NCBI GenBank assembly: GCA_036245805.1
Contig: BTRK01000006.1
Span: 36,212,901-36,276,900, forward strand
DNA length: 64,000 bases
Source of the DNA: Pristionchus mayeri
Taxonomy: Eukaryota; Nematoda; Chromadorea; Rhabditida; Neodiplogasteridae
Direction: 5' to 3'
Below the pieces are notes generated by a model that did no database searches, was not told where the DNA came from, and saw nothing but the letters and a program-made list of their open reading frames with translations. This document shows positions 1 to 12,318 of the stretch, piece by piece. Position numbers and translations under genes: made by a program. How positions within the stretch are numbered: position 1 is the first letter of the stretch; each line of letters starts with the position of its first letter.

Positions 1-1823
1 CGATCGTTCACTTCTCCCATCTGGAATGAATCATTTGTTATCACATGATTGTTCGTCCTCCTCCCTCCCTCTCTCCCTCCCTCTCTCTCTCTCCCTCTTT
101 CTCTCTGATCTTCCAATCACACGACTACCAACATTATTGCCCCCTCCCCACATCTCGCAGTGGGGGAAAAGCTAACAGCCCATTTCCCCCCACGCTTCAA
201 TTCTTCTCAGATTTCGTGTGATTGAGAGATCCTATGGAGAAAACGAGCGTGCGAACATCGCGAAATCGAAAATAAAACCCGCGAATTGCGAGAACAGATG
301 AGATCAGTTGATCGTCGTGGTAGAGAGTGATCAACGAGAGAAGGAGAGAAAGAGAGAAAGAGAGAAGGAGAGAAGGAGGGAAGGAGAGAAAGAGAGAAGG
401 AGAGAAAGAGAGAAGGAGAGAAAGAGAGAAGGAGAGAAGGAGAGAAAGAGAGAATTAGAGAAGGAGGGAAGGAGGGAAGTTAGAAGGTGAAAAGAATGAG
501 AGAGATTGGGAAGTGTTTCGTGAGCGTAACATAAGGTATCGGAAATGAATCACTCGCAGCTTCGTAGGAAAAAAGGATGACAAAAACGTGAGATAAGAGA
601 AGATGAGTGAAATATGAAGATGAGCAGGGGATGGATGGAAGATATGGAGAAAGGAGTGAGCGAAGAGAAGGTAAGCAAGGCTCTCCATTAGTGATAATGG
701 AAGATGAGAAATAGCTTCTCCTTGTTTATCGGAAGACTCTAGGAAGAAATCGGAAGCAGTTATTAATGGGGAGAGATGGAGGGAAGAGAAGGAGTAAGGT
801 AGATTGAGAGAGTCGGGATTGAGAGAGGTGTTTTGTGCGCGAGCCAATGGGTGTCCCGGTGTGAATGGCAGCGGGCGGGAGGTAGGGATGGAAGGAAAGG
901 AGGGGTCGGGAATGATGGGAGGAGGAGGGAGAGGAGGAGGAGGAGGAGGAGGAGGAGGAAGAGGAGGGAGAGGAGGGAGAGGAGGAGGAGGATCCAGAGG
1001 AGAGAGAGGAGAGAGGGGAGACGGTCAACATGAACAGACGTGTCATTGTAAATGAGTGAGAGGGGCAGAAGGATAAATGTAGATGCAAGGAAAAAGCTTT
1101 ATGGTAGGGGGAGAAGGAGGAATAAATTGGAAGGATGCGTTATGGCGGGAGACGATGGCTAAGGTCCAATTGTCCCCCTTTTCTGTCTATAAAATCGTAC
1201 AAATCATCATCATACGAACGCGAAAAATAATATGTAGAAGCCAAAAATACGTTCACATTTAGATTCATAATGCTTGGAAGCGCAAATGTCACGGGCTGGT
1301 ACGATTTTACCATTTGCGTTTGATAGGAGAGTGACTGCAGAGACGAAAAGAAGCACACAAACAGCTCCTGGCAGACTACCGGCATCTTCCCTTCCTCTCC
1401 TCCCTCCTCCCGCCCTCCCCCCTCTCTCCTTCTTTCTTCCCCGTTCCATTCCCTCCTGTGCGTTCATGTTGTCCGTCTCCCTTCTGTTTGTGACAGGGGG
1501 AAATTGACAGTGAGCGGGTACACGAATAACATTCTTATTACGCAAGTCGATGGATACACTCGAATAAGGCAAATGAACGGGGTGGCAAGCACAGAGAGGT
1601 TATCACGGGGTCGATGCGATTATGCAGAAAGACAGCGGGTGTTCTAGATTATACTCGGGATGTTGATACTGTGATGGATATTGATTAGGGAAAGGCGAAG
1701 AGACCACTCGGAAGGTTGAAACGGGGGAGTATTGCAACGATTGAGAGATGAAGGGCGGCGATATGATGTTGCGTGATATGCTATATAGGGGCTAGTCCAT
1801 ATAATATCTACTGATGGCTATCT
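1..1823. other. Intergenic, purine-rich, no gene recognised
   Basis: I see no supportable gene here. Positions about 330-480 are an imperfect GAGA/GGAGA tract and about 920-1015 a GGA/GAGGA tract. Open frames in these tracts read as K/E/R or G/R repeats and are compositional. The interval lies beyond the 3' end of the PAN/TSP1 gene on the minus strand. Confidence 0.6.
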
Positions 1824-4800
1824 CTAGCAGGGGAGGGTGCAATAGCGGAAGAAGGGGCCCTGGCACTGCGAGGGGTCCTTGGCCACGCACTCGCGACTCT
1901 CGAATCCAATCATCTCGTTGTTGTTGCACGGCTGACCGGAGGCAAACTTCTGCAAGAAGAAGAGCCATTAGGTGGTCCACGCTCTTTCTCGTACCTGGCA
2001 AGTTCCCAACCAGGGCGACCAAATGTATCCATCGCCGACGTCAGCGGATCCAACAGCGGCGATCTCGACCTCGGGTTCAGGCGGAGACGTCACGGTGTCG
2101 ATGCCGCCGAGGGCGTCGCCTTCGAGAGGAGCAGCGACGATAGAATGCTCCGACTTGATCGCTTCTGAATCGGTGAATATAGTGATTGCCAAATAACCAC
2201 TTTGTTTTCCACTGTATTCCTATCAAGATCGTCATTCGCAACTGTATTTGCAATCTACCTTCCGTGACGAGTTCAGGAGCCTTCGTGGTGAGGGCGGGGC
2301 AGTTCTCGACCTGGAATGGGACGTCATCTTAGAAGGGGATTCATCCACTCACCTGCATGAGAGCACCCAGACATCTTCTCAGATCGAGACACTTTCTCCT
2401 TCTTATCCTCCTCTCGCCCGACGTCTTGCATGGCGTCCAGTCACTCCACTCAGAGAAGAAAGTGGTGTATGGCTGGAAGAAGAATTCCCTTCCTGTTTAT
2501 GTCTTTCGCTCTAAAGTACATCGAAGCACTTCGAGATCAACAATCTTGTTTTGATCCTCAATGAGGAAGCCCCCCACTATACAAGTGCATTGACTAACAT
2601 CTGTCAGGTCTCCAGTCTCATCGTCGACTGCTTCAATGGATGACGCGGCGGGGTCGACCTCTTCCTCGCTATCAACCTGCAATTATCATCGTAGGGTGAA
2701 TTAATCGGGGATTTGAGCTATGTGCAATTGTTATTCATGCGCTTTTCATTCGTATCAACAAATATGAACTGAGGAGGAATTTTACCTTGGGAACATCGAT
2801 CTTCTCGCCCTTCTTCGACTTGTAGTGGACGGTCTTCGAGGCGAAATTCTTGGGGTGTTTCTTGAACTTCTTCGCTGTCTCCTTCTCCTCCTTTTTCGAC
2901 TTCTTCTTAGGAGTGACGGTGGTAGAGGGCGTCTCCTGAAGGGATCTTTGGTAAAATCTTATGTAGATCTTTGGTTCATGCGTACAATTTTGCAACCTCC
3001 AGATGGAATTAGCACCTGGCATGCTGGTAGGCATATTAATCTCTCACCTCCTTCTCTTCTTCGTCGTACTCTTCATCGAGATCTTCGGGAGTCTGGGTGG
3101 TCGTTGAGGTAGTTTGGGCGACGGTCGTCGTCTTCGTTCTCTTCTTCTTGGGTGCCTTCGTGGTGGTCGTGGCTACCTGCTCACTCTCCTCATCCTCTCC
3201 AGACACGGGCAGTTCCCCACTCGCAGATTCACCACGAGTCTTCTTCTTTTTCGAGCCTGCAATTCGTGCAATTTGGTGTATTTCCAATCTTCATTACTGC
3301 ACGGGCAAATGTCATGCGTATGCTACTTCCGAAGTACGGTAGTTATTTTGAATTCACGTGAATGAGGGGGCAAAATCATGCGTGTGTATCAATTCAAAAT
3401 AGTCATAAATATGCGGGGGGGGGGGGGGTAAATCAGGACGCGATGAGTGTGCACAGCTGCCTTCCCCTTCCTTTACCCTCCACTCACCAGAGTCGACGTT
3501 CTCCAGGGGTCGAGAGGAGGAAGACTCTGAAATGGAAGAGGATGAGGAAGTGCTCGTTAGGACACATTTCAATTCTGCCCCAGACCAAAGCACGCGCGAA
3601 CTCTTCCTAGAAGGGCAACAATGAAAGGCCCGGGGCTAACTTTACCCATTTCGAAAATATGCAGGAAATGCTCACCGATGAATGCAGATCGTGCGAGGCA
3701 TCCATTCTGGAAGTAGATCACCTTCTCGGTGTCCTCGCGAGCGAATGAAGCAGGACGAGAGAGAGCAGACTCGGTGTTAGTGATGCACTCTCCCTCCTCG
3801 TAGAAGTACATCGCGGACTGGAATGGATAAATTGCATGTCCTTGTTTAGCAAACTCCAGTTTAGTAAAGCCGCTACGTCTGCAAAATAACAACTAATTTC
3901 CCCTTTTTATTCATCCCTTTCTCGAGTTCCATCGCGCGAAATATTCTTGAGATTGAAGTGAGCTTTCCTTGCGATTCCTAGTGTCCTTGCGCCTCGCGAA
4001 AATGTTCAAAAGGATCAAATATCGAGGATAATTAAGGAAGCGAGGATGGATTACCTTGCAGGCGGGTTCCTTCACACAAGTGGAAACGCACTCCTCGAGG
4101 GAATCCACGAGGGAGACATTGGCAGCGAATCCAATGAGAACGGAGTCATCAGCACGGATGAACTGCGCCTCGCCGCAAGTGGGAACTGTCGATTCTGAAG
4201 GATGATTTGAGGAACACCTTTCAATGAATGATCAGCGAGTTTAGCACTTTTGAAAGACCCCCGGAAAAATTACTTATTTCTGATATCACGATTGATGCAA
4301 GGATAGAATAAATGGGGGGGGGGGGGGGTGACAACTGGTAAAACGACAACTGGTAAGGCTCGCCGTTCACTTGCAATTTGGCGCAGCGACTTGGGAGTTG
4401 TTTCATTGTAATCAGTATGCGATCCCATACATTTGCATGTATTATATATATTTATGCTATTTCAGTCGAAATAACGTTACAAAATTTAAATAGAATAGGC
4501 AATTAATGACGGTTAAAATGACGAGTGAATAATGGTACAATGGGGTATGGGGATCTACTCAGGGGAACTGGTTTGATTCTCGGAATTTACTAAAAGCCTT
4601 GCCGCTCTTGGAAAGAAACTATTGTGTCTGTAGTTGTGGTTCGATCCAGGATTATTGAAGTTCATTCCGTTTCGGGTGTAGTAAATTTTGAAATAATGTG
4701 GTTTTCGGTTGGAAATACTATATTTGCCTCGGATGAGATTTGTGGCTACTCTCTTATCAATCGCTATTCTACGCTTCTCTAGGGACTCAATGCCTAGTCT

Positions 4801-7800
4801 CTTGTTACGATCGAAAGCAGTGGGCATGTTTTCCCAAGTATGATTAAAACAGCGCATAAATAACCGTCGTGTGAAATAGTTTTGTACCTTTTCGAGTTCC
4901 TTTTTATCCTTGTTTTGGTAAGGGTTGAAGACGGGTGAAGTGCTTTCTAAAATTGGTCTAATGTACATTGAGTACGTTTTGACGAGTACTTCTATATTTT
5001 TGGTTCGTAAGGCTCTGAGGATAGTGTGACTAGTAGTTTTGGCTTTCATGGATACGGAAGTGCAATGGTCGGAAAATGAGAGGTTTTTCTGGATAACAAA
5101 ACCGAGGTCATTCACTTTTTCTTTTTGTTCCAGAGTTGTGGTTCCTATAGTATATATTCGCTTTGTATTTGCTCTGCCTAGGTGCAATGAGTTACACTTA
5201 TGCGCAGCAAGAGGGAGTTGCCACTCTTCAGACCAGTTTACGATAGTGTCAATCGCAGCTTGTAGAGGGGCGGGTGAATTCCCCTTCCTAAAGGACCGAT
5301 ATATTTTTATGTCATCGGCATACATTCTTGCAACGACGCCATGATTTTGTACTAGAGTAGGGATTTCTGAGGTGTAAATAAGGAAGAGCAAGGGGCCTAG
5401 GACTGAGCCCTGTGGGACGCCGCTAGTTACAGGCATTGAGGTAGAAAGCGCATCTTTTACTCTCACTTGGAATGATCTATCTGTGAGGTATCCTGCTATC
5501 CACTTGATTGTATTTTCGGAGAGACCTATATTGCTAAGCTTGAGTTTTAGCTTGGGATGGGATACTCTATCAAAAGCTTTTGCAAAATCAAAGTAGATAA
5601 CGTCAACAGGTTTCCCATCACTAATCGATGATGTCCAGTGTTCGAGGACATCGAGCATTTGGAGCTCACGAGATCGTTTCTTGCGGAATCCGTATTGTTC
5701 ATCGGGGAAAATGTTTAATTGTTCGCAATGGTTGATAATAGATTTGCACAAAATGCGCTCGAAAACTCGGCAAAAGAAAGATGTAATAGAGATGGGCCTG
5801 TAGTTTAGGGGATTGGAAAAAGGGGGCGATTTCTTAACAGGAGTTACTATGGAATGCCTCCAATGGGAGGGGACCGTACCAAATTGGTAGGAGTTCCTAA
5901 AAATGATTTCAAGGGCTTCGGAAATGGGTACGGCAATTCGTTTTATGTATTAGTCTTGTTACCAGGCGATCATGAGTTTTCACGTTCATACGTTGATTTG
6001 GAGTAAAACTCATGATCGCTTTTTAGCAAGACTTACATATTCAAATGTAGGGGAGCACACACTGATTACAATGAAACAACTCCCAAGTCGCTGCGCCAAA
6101 TTGCAAGTGAACGGCGACGAGTTTACCAGTTGTCACCCCCCCCCCCCCCGAATAAATCCGGGTGAGCACCATAGTTGCCCAACACTGGCGGCGAGGTGTT
6201 TTCAGACCATGACCCCCTCCTATTCATGGTTCAGCACTGCTCCCCTCGATTTGAGGGGAGCAGTGCTGAACGACGTATAGGGGGTCATGGTCAAAAATCG
6301 ATCGGTAGGCCAATGGTAGGTCAAGACTAGTTACCGTACCCAATCGATAGTACAGTACCCCCAGATACAGTATACCACTACCGTAACCCACGATTATCGC
6401 AAACTAACTTTATTTTTAAAAAGTCCTGGCACCGTACCCAATCGATTGTACAGTACCCAAGTCGCTACCGCAACCCAGTCCCATGGGTCAGATTCAGCTC
6501 CTTGGGTCAAACAATTTTCTAAAATTTTAAAACATTTTTCTAAAAATCCTAAATCGATTATAATATAATTCAACAGTAACGAGAGATGCGGTAGGATACT
6601 TAAAAATAATTTTACTTTCGATTTTGAATTTTTAGAAAAATGTTTGACCCAAGGAACTGGATCTGACCCATGGGACTGGGTTACGGTAGCGACTTGGGTA
6701 CTGCACAATCGATTGGGTACGGTACCTGGACTTTTTAAAAATAAAGTTAGTTTGCGATAATCGTGGGTTACGGTAGTGGTATACTGTATCTGGGGGTACT
6801 GTACTATCGATTGGGTACGGTAACTAGTCTTGACCTACCATTGACCTACCGATCGATTTTTGACCATGACCCATGAATAGGATAGGGGTCATGGGGGTCG
6901 CCGCCGGCGTGGGCAACTATGGTGAGCACAGTTTCTCTGATATATTGGTGATCGAAATTCGTACCACACACGTGACATATGTTGTTCATCCTCACACGTG
7001 ACATATGCAAATCTTGCCATTCTATCTTCCCCATATCAACCATGTTGATAACAGTCGTGTGCCGTGTGTTTCCATTTTCTCTTATCAACCCTCACCACAT
7101 GCAACACTTCCGCAACAGATTTGCCCAATTCCGCGTCTCTCGGTCTCACTCGCATAATTGGCCCGCATCCTCACTTATAACGAATGCAACTAGTCTCAAT
7201 CTTGATCCCCTCCGATTTCCAGCCTGGACCAGACATACTGCAGTAATAATAACTAACTAACTCAGCTTTCCCAGCCAGTCCTAATTACTCCTTCTCTCCC
7301 GCTCACTCTTAGAATGACCCTGCAGTCTCGCTTTCTCCCGTTTCTCCTCCTATCTCACAAATTGCCAGTCTCTTCCATTCTTCGACTGTTGCCAGGCACA
7401 CAGTCCATTGATAAGGCCAGCGGCAGCCATTGGGTAAACGGGTTCTACACAAAAACTCGCTATCTCCTCCCGATTTGATGATGGCTATGCAACGGGAATG
7501 GAAGAAGAGGGAGAGCTCGAGCTATCCAAAGGAACAACGAGAAATGGATAAGGAAAGAGGAGAGTGAACTGGAAATTGAGTCGTCTAATGACAGATTGAA
7601 AGACATTGAAAGACAGTGATGGAGAGAGAGAGGATTGGGAACTGTTTTGATCGAAAGGGAAAGGATGCCTACCCGAAAGGCAGAACTTCTCGAAGAACCG
7701 CTTGCCAACTGATGTCTTCGTTGCTGCCTGAAGAAACAAAAATTAATTTATCAATATAATATTCCAATCTCTACCGTCTAATAAACAGAATATAGTTCGC

Positions 7801-8533
7801 TGACCTTGCCCTCTGGAGTGGACTTAGTTGCGTAGACAGTACAAGTGAAGGAGACATGATCGTACGCGAAAGATGCGCACTCGATGCTCTTTCCCTTTGT
7901 GTCCTGAAATAAATTATTGGTATATTGTGCCATATTTATTAGCGCGAATCTATTGAGATGCGCCCATTAAAGTAAGCAAGAATGTTGATGCGACTAGCCC
8001 TGATCCGGGATGGCCCATCAAGATAATCCACCGCCGGTGATGTAAAGCTTAGCGGAGTGATGTACGGATAAAGATTCGTGGGCTACGACTATCACGGAAT
8101 CATCCATATTTCTTAGGAAGACTACAAAATGAAGCGTGCGTATTGGAATGCAATTTCGTGTATATGAGAAAGGCGCAAGAATATTACAAGAATAGCATTG
8201 ACTGCCATGCAAGTGAATACGAATTCTTCCAAACATAGCAAGTAACACGAAGAATGATCGAAAGATACTCACTACATTGCTGCTGCACGTCGATTGGCAT
8301 TCCTCCTCACTGAATTCGCTGAACTCGATCGAATCCGTCGTGATCAACTCCGTGTTATCGATCATAAAATACGCAGTCCTCGAGCTCTCGGGACACGCTG
8401 CAACAGATACCGTACCTATGTGTTTCTCGCCCTGATCCTCACGCCCTGATTTGGATACGGTAACTCTTGACCTACCTGTGGATGCCGCGGCATAGGCTGC
8501 CAACGACAGCAAGACGATGGCAGTACTCCTCAT
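1824..8533 (-). CDS. Secreted PAN/apple-domain and thrombospondin type-1 protein
   Basis: Fourteen exons give 520 aa: 8476-8533, 8273-8397, 7805-7903, 7673-7727, 4055-4194, 3676-3817, 3488-3526, 3048-3256, 2786-2935, 2599-2676, 2353-2472, 2259-2310, 1995-2164, 1824-1949. The ATG at 8533 opens a signal peptide (MRSTAIVLLSLAAYAAAS). Residues about 20-112 and 113-206 are two PAN/apple-like Cys modules (for example EECQSTC and EECVSTC). A Ser/Thr/Lys/acidic linker follows, with KKKKTRG and PKKKRTKTTT stretches. Two TSP1 repeats close the protein: WSDWTPC near residue 373 and WSPWLGTC near 469, ending in Cys then stop. PAN modules occur in extracellular matrix and cuticle proteins of nematodes; a matrix or apical surface role is inference. 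Intron 4 (4195-7672) carries the transposon nest. Family is secure; I do not recognise a specific ortholog. Confidence 0.85.
4306..6157. mobile_element. G-tract-ended non-autonomous DNA transposon, copy 1, with 8-bp target duplication
   Basis: The element spans 4314-6149. It starts with a run of 15 G followed by TGACAACTGGTAAA and ends with the inverted copy and a run of 14 C. The flanks are an exact 8-bp duplication, GAATAAAT, at 4306-4313 and 6150-6157. The inverted arms (about 4314-4420 and 6060-6149) share the sequence reading ACTTGCAATTTGGCGCAGCG. A 15-bp palindromic pair lies at 5966-5980 and 6005-6019. It encodes no transposase. A truncated LINE sits inside it. The 8-bp duplication is typical of hAT-superfamily transposition; the superfamily is inferred from that length alone. 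Confidence 0.85.
4430..5950 (-). mobile_element. 5'-truncated non-LTR retrotransposon (LINE) with reverse transcriptase
   Basis: An open frame from about 5947 down to the stop at 4555 encodes the RT part of a LINE of the CR1/Jockey type. The N-terminal finger region reads NYRPIS. The palm has DFAKAFD (motif A), SGVPQGSVLGP and the catalytic YADD. The upstream boundary falls inside the RT: an in-frame stop lies just beyond 5950 and no endonuclease domain precedes it. This is a dead, 5'-truncated insertion, as is usual for LINEs. A short AT-rich 3' tail runs to about 4430. It sits inside copy 1 of the G-tract element and antisense to nothing coding. Confidence 0.85.
6158..6927. mobile_element. 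Foldback (long inverted repeat) element, about 0.76 kb
   Basis: Left arm about 6160-6560 and right arm about 6618-6927 are near-complementary and separated by a short AT-rich centre. The ends share CCATAGTTGCCCA, read outward-in on both sides. Inside each arm the phrase ACCGTACCCAATCGAT followed by a GTACAGTACCC-like sequence occurs twice. The element is non-coding; its apparent open frames are inverted-repeat artefacts. It abuts the right target duplication of the G-tract element. It is foldback- or MITE-like, with no identifiable transposase. Confidence 0.8.
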
Positions 8534-11206
8534 TGTGCTGTCTCCGGATTGGAGTGATGCAAGGGGTGAGGATATCTCCTCCCCTTAGGGCGGGGGCACG
8601 ATCAAGCATATCCAGCAATCCCCCTCCCCTCTCTGCTCTCTCCTCCTCTCTCTATTGCCTTCGTACTGTCTCCCTCCTCTCATTTCCTCATTTCCTCATC
8701 CACTTACTCCACCCTCTCCTCACTAGTTTCTTCCCCCCCCTTCTCTCTTCTCAATCCCTTCATTGGTCTAGGAACGAGATCTGTCCGGCAAGGGGTCGAG
8801 AAAGCGCAATCCTTGCATTTCCCAGCATGCGATGGCAACTAAGGGGGAGAATGGCCCGTATGTTGATTTGCATGCGAAAGGCATGGTAACCGGTCGATGA
8901 ATGTCAGGCTAAGGACAGAAAAGGACGAATCACGATTCGCCCATTCAACTCACAGTGCAAATACGCGTGTTCACTGCAGTGCAACTGTTTGTATACAAAT
9001 TACACATTTTATCGTGAAAAGAAACAGGAATGGAGACCCACACAAGGTGAGAGTGCACATTTCGAGTGCATCATCCTGTTTAACAAAGCTAATCAGAAGC
9101 GGAAGGTTGATAGATTGATAGTCTCATTCTCTTTTTCAATTTTTTATTTCTGCATCATCTACGTCCTTCTCAAGAGACACCGTACATTCGATTTTTCATT
9201 CAAGATATTTTTTATGCACAAATCATTCCTCCTCACCCTATCATTCAGGTTTCCACGATTTGGCCAGAGGAATACCACCATCGAGGATGTGTTCGATCAT
9301 AAATTCGGTGCTCCTCTCTTTACTGCAGGAGATAACCACCGTTGCTCAGGCAGGTCTTCTCTGCTACTCGATGGAATTAACGCAGGAGTCATTTAATTGA
9401 GCCATCATGAGTATGGTCATCTAATAGGTAATTCATGACTACAGGCGGAAAAGAGAGTGAAAACAAGAGGTGGAAGTTCGGCCAACTCGATTCGGCTCTT
9501 TTGCCGAGAAAGAGAAATAAACGGAGACAAGTTCAGACAACGCTGCAAGGCAACCAGGAACTAGAATGCGCTTCTCGGGAATAGTCCATGGATATTCTAT
9601 CAACGAATTGCAGAAGAGGCTGGGTAAGAAAGGACGAAGTTGCACTGTTCTGTGAAGATATAGGAAGCAGAACCGAGGAAACTGTAATGGGGTTTTCGTG
9701 AGATATCTTCCGGTTCAAATCGAGACTTATTCCAGGGTTTGCCGGTCGATAAGAACCACCATATCTCTATTTAAGAAGCATTTTGCGAAGTCGTCGAAAA
9801 CAGCCGACGTCTGCGCCGCTGAGCTCATCCAACTCAGTGGAATTGAGATGGCGTAGGAGGTGGCTCATACACTACACGTCGCTATTGTGTATGGGTCGCA
9901 ATAAAAGAGAACACGCTGAACATGTTTCCTTCGAAAGACTAAGCGAAAACATCGCCCCATTTTATTGTTTGATCTCGCGAAAGTGGTAGTTATCCACAAA
10001 AAGCGCCCAGAGTTTCGGAGTAACCGATTAGACTCACGAGCCTACCAGGTTTCTATTATGAAGAGCACAGATCCATTCCTAACAGCTTTAGTGTGGAGGA
10101 ATAGAATCCTGAAATATACGTTGGATAAGAAAAATACGCCTGATTCCGATTCAGTGCCTTTTCTATGGAAACTAACAAGACGTCAGCTGTTAAAGATCGT
10201 AATTGAGAAAAATTGGAATTTCGGAGAATTGAGCATGTTATTCTTAGAGTCAACGTATGATCATTACTCTTTAGAGTATTGTCAAACTCATCACTCGTTA
10301 CCTACCCGATTGGTCTTCTGAAAAGTGCATTATTGAATGAGTTGTTCGAAAACTAAACTTAATCTCGAGGGAAATTTATTTTCTCATTCGCAGGCTCGAT
10401 TTGTTAGCTGACGTGGAGAACGAAAACCTGATTCCTACGGGAAATCAGATCGATATCGTACTTTCCACGCAGAAGAAGTACGGTAGAAGCTTGCCTTTAC
10501 TGGTGCATCCGAATATAGAATGTGAATGAGAAAGGAAAAAGCATCTCTAAAATCGGCTAATAACATTAAACTCTTTTGGAGAGATTCATAGACTCATATT
10601 TCGTCGCGTTTCGTGATAATCTCACAAAGGAAGGAGGAAATGGATGGTTCTGGGAGAGGCAGAGGATGCATTCCGAACGAGTCGCCGATAAATCAGTGGC
10701 CTCAAATTGTTGCTCGTTCAGCATTCACTCGATTGTAGTCGCGGTACCTTAAGGGGGAGAAAAGGGGGAGTAATTCCATGGTAACCAGCTAAAGGTAAGG
10801 CCTCTTATCTCTCTGACTGCCTCTTCTTATCCTTATCAACCCACGATATTCACCATCTCTCTTCTCTTCGCCAATTAACGAGGGGCGGATTCTCCCCTTC
10901 AAATGAGTTCTTCACTCGCTTACTCGAATCTTCCCTAAGGTGAGTCTTCTTCCTTCGTCTCAGGCTGTTCATTACATCTCCTATGATTCCTTCCCACACA
11001 CTCTCTCTCTCGTGTTCTCTCACAAGGTTCTCTCGTCTATGATGACGACTATTCTCGCCTGTACATCCCTCGTTATCCCTCCCATCCCCTGAACAGAAGC
11101 TCTCTCTCTGAATACTCGCTGATTACCGATCTATCACGGAGTTTCATCCGTCCTCTCCCCTTCTTCCCACCTCTCCATTCCTCTTCCAGAACTGTCTTCC
11201 TCTCCG
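8534..11206. other. Intergenic, no gene recognised
   Basis: The 5' flank of the PAN/TSP1 gene (8534-8800) is pyrimidine-rich. Between 9965 and 10321 on the plus strand there is a 118-codon open frame starting at TTG. It is AT-richer than the real exons nearby and I recognise no domain, so I do not call it a gene. From 10,800 to 11,200 the sequence is CT-rich and probably the upstream region of the gene starting at 11,207. Confidence 0.5.
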
Positions 11207-11842
11207 ATGGGCGGTTGTTCCTCCTGTCTTCGTCTCCTTCTCAACGAGGCTGACGTCAAGATCCACGGCTAGTTTATTTTCCCGAATCTCAAGAACTTCC
11301 TCGTTGAATTGTAGGTTGTAGAGGGAGGGGGGGGAGGAGGGAATCGAGTTATCGCTCTGGGCAACGAGAATCTACTCAATCACTCTAATTTCCTGCTTGC
11401 AGTGATCGAACCGACGTCGATAATGGGAGGGGCGAACGATCTGGAGCCAGTGACCATACAGCCAAGTTCCTCCACTCTCCAAGTACCTCCTCTCAATCGA
11501 CCACGCACTCCCATCGAACCAAATAAGGAGAAGAAAGAGAAGGAGAAAGAGAAGGAGAAGGAGGAGGAGAATGAAGAGCACAAAGAGGACAAGCAACCGA
11601 TGGAACCGAAGGAGGGCGAGAGTGGAAAGACTCCCGAGACGACGCTCCAGGTTCCCTCTGCGACACTGCAGATACCAGCCACCACGACGCTCCAGATCCC
11701 CGTCGTCTCGACACTCCCGATTCCAGACACGTCGACTCTCAATGTCCCCGTCGTCTCGACACTTCAGATTCCTCAGACGAACGAGGTGCGAGCTATTCCT
11801 GTGAAACCGAAAGACGAGAATCAGTCTGATTCCTTAGAATAG
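11207..11842 (+). CDS. Small protein with N-terminal acylation motif and TLQIP repeats
   Basis: Two-exon model, 166 aa: 11207-11267 and 11403-11842. The second exon is well supported: it opens after CTTGCAG and codes a charged KEKEKEKE stretch (from about residue 56) followed by repeats of the type TLQVP, TLQIP, TLPIP, TLNVP and TLQIP. The first exon begins MGGCSSCLRLLLNEADVKIH, the pattern of an N-myristoylated and palmitoylated protein (Gly2 with nearby cysteines). Joining them in frame needs a GC donor (CACG then GCTAGT), so the first exon is tentative. If it is wrong, translation could begin at an ATG near 11,423. A peripheral membrane anchor is inference. I do not recognise a family. Confidence 0.5.
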
Positions 11843-12318
11843 ACTCGTCTAAAATATACTTGTGATAAGAATACCCACTATGCCAAGTCCCTGATCCCCA
11901 TTCATCACTATCTCATGACATCGTTACTCAGGGCTCTTCTTTATGCGTCATCAATGAACTTGTACATGATAAACAATCTTGTTCGTTCCATTATTCGTGT
12001 GAAGACCAGAGAGGGGATGAGAAAGAGACTCAAGCTGCCTAGATGAGAAAATGGTATAATAACGATGAGAGAACGGGAGCTATTATGAGACGGGAATGGG
12101 GATATGAAATGAAGGGATTGGAACTGGGGATGCTCAAGTTTATTTGTCACTGTCAGCTAGACAAGGTGCGTGGAGAATAGCGGGATAACCGTAGGGCGGA
12201 AAGCAGAGAATGATCGAATGGTGGAAGGAAATGGACTGAGGCTAGGCAGATATGGGGGCAAGTCTTTGTGGGACACTCGTTCACGTATCGGCATGACACA
12301 AATGGATGATCTTCCCGT
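11843..12318. other. Convergent intergenic spacer
   Basis: This lies between the TLQIP-repeat gene (+) and the 3' end of the GPCR gene (-). No further gene or RNA is recognised. Confidence 0.5.

Noticed and set aside
308..490. Open frame coding a Lys/Glu/Arg repeat
   Set aside because: It is a GA-rich simple sequence with no ATG and no splice context.
3414..3428. G-run as a third copy of the G-tract transposon
   Set aside because: No GTGACAA end sequence, no inverted partner and no target duplication nearby.
9965..10321. 118-codon open frame, plus strand
   Set aside because: TTG start, AT-rich codons, no recognisable domain and no splice partners; too weak to call.
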